From DASPXY01 sp038227745 (GTDB taxonomy: Bacteria; Planctomycetota; Planctomycetia; Gemmatales; Gemmataceae): a stretch of 21,324 nucleotides of DNA. Of the stretch, positions 21,230 through 21,324 are shown piece by piece. Both the position numbers and the translations under genes were made by a program. Below the pieces are notes generated by a model that was given only the letters and a program-made list of their open reading frames with translations, searched no databases and was not told where the DNA came from. The stretch is taken from positions 1-21,324 of the forward strand of contig JBBRPS010000056.1 in assembly GCA_038227745.1 (NCBI GenBank), read 5' to 3'. How positions within the stretch are numbered: the first letter of the stretch is position 1; each line of letters opens with the position of its first letter.

Positions 21230-21324
21230 TTTAGCCGCGAGCGGTGAACCAGATCCCGCTACGCGGGGTCGCGACCCCGCGCTCGCCCCCCGCGCAGCGG
21301 GATCTGGCTCACCGCTCGCGGCTA
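21230..21324. repeat. large TTTAGCCGCGAGCGGTGAACC palindromic element, reaching the window edge
   Basis: The arms at 21232-21260 and 21296-21324 are inverted repeats over 29 bases with a single mismatch. Between them lies a 20-base perfect palindrome (21262-21281, CGCGGGGTCGCGACCCCGCG). The left arm is almost identical to the element at 19191-19220. The right arm ends at the last base of the window, so the element may continue. It is a non-coding palindromic repeat of the same family as 19184-19239. Confidence 0.9.

Noticed and set aside
1..21324. CRISPR array, tRNA or rRNA genes
   Set aside because: No regularly spaced direct repeats with unique spacers, no cloverleaf with a CCA-type acceptor and no rRNA-like sequence were seen; the repeats present are isolated palindromes.

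Overview
The window is high-GC bacterial DNA that looks like a member of the Planctomycetota, most likely near Gemmata. This is inferred from family types, not from a marker gene. The clues are two Ser/Thr kinases with the same short N-terminal module, a protein of the expanded 'CCRRIW...DERSR' family, PQQ-repeat and Uma2 proteins, and several families of imperfect palindromic intergenic repeats. No rRNA, tRNA, CRISPR array or intact insertion sequence was found.

Layout. 1-2.8 kb: a NYN-LOTUS RNA-binding/nuclease-like protein, then a membrane-anchored Ser/Thr kinase. 2.8-6.2 kb: a promoter, a very clear SAM-I riboswitch (2836-2947), then a threonine-synthase-family PLP enzyme, a MoaD/ThiS-like sulfur carrier ending in GG, an unrecognised acidic 120-aa protein and an E1-like ThiF/MoeB adenylyltransferase. 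6.2-8.6 kb: a toxin-antitoxin-like pair, a Uma2 protein and a cysteine-desulfurase-family enzyme. 8.6-11.3 kb (minus strand): a small secreted protein, queA and a protein resembling a decayed GH2 glycosidase. 11.4-14.8 kb: a beta-CASP metallo-beta-lactamase RNase-like protein, a DtxR/MntR-type regulator and an atypical Gfo/Idh/MocA protein. 14.9-17.7 kb: a PilZ protein, a second kinase carrying a transposase-OrfA-like tail, and the paralogous-family protein. 17.8-21.3 kb: a secreted PQQ-type beta-propeller, a ferredoxin-MBL fusion protein and a secreted His-rich protein, with related palindromic repeats at both sides.

Most interesting unit. The SAM riboswitch stands before a gene that would routinely be called threonine synthase, followed by a sulfur carrier and its activating enzyme. 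SAM repression makes more sense for methionine supply than for threonine. I propose that the PLP enzyme uses O-phosphohomoserine and a carrier-protein thiocarboxylate to make homocysteine, by analogy with the CysO/CysM route to cysteine. The cysteine-desulfurase-family gene further down could supply the sulfur. This is an inference from gene order and regulation; the enzyme may still be an ordinary threonine synthase.

The second highlight is the kinase at 15545-16843, whose last ~85 residues look like the helix-turn-helix plus coiled-coil region of an IS3-type transposase OrfA.
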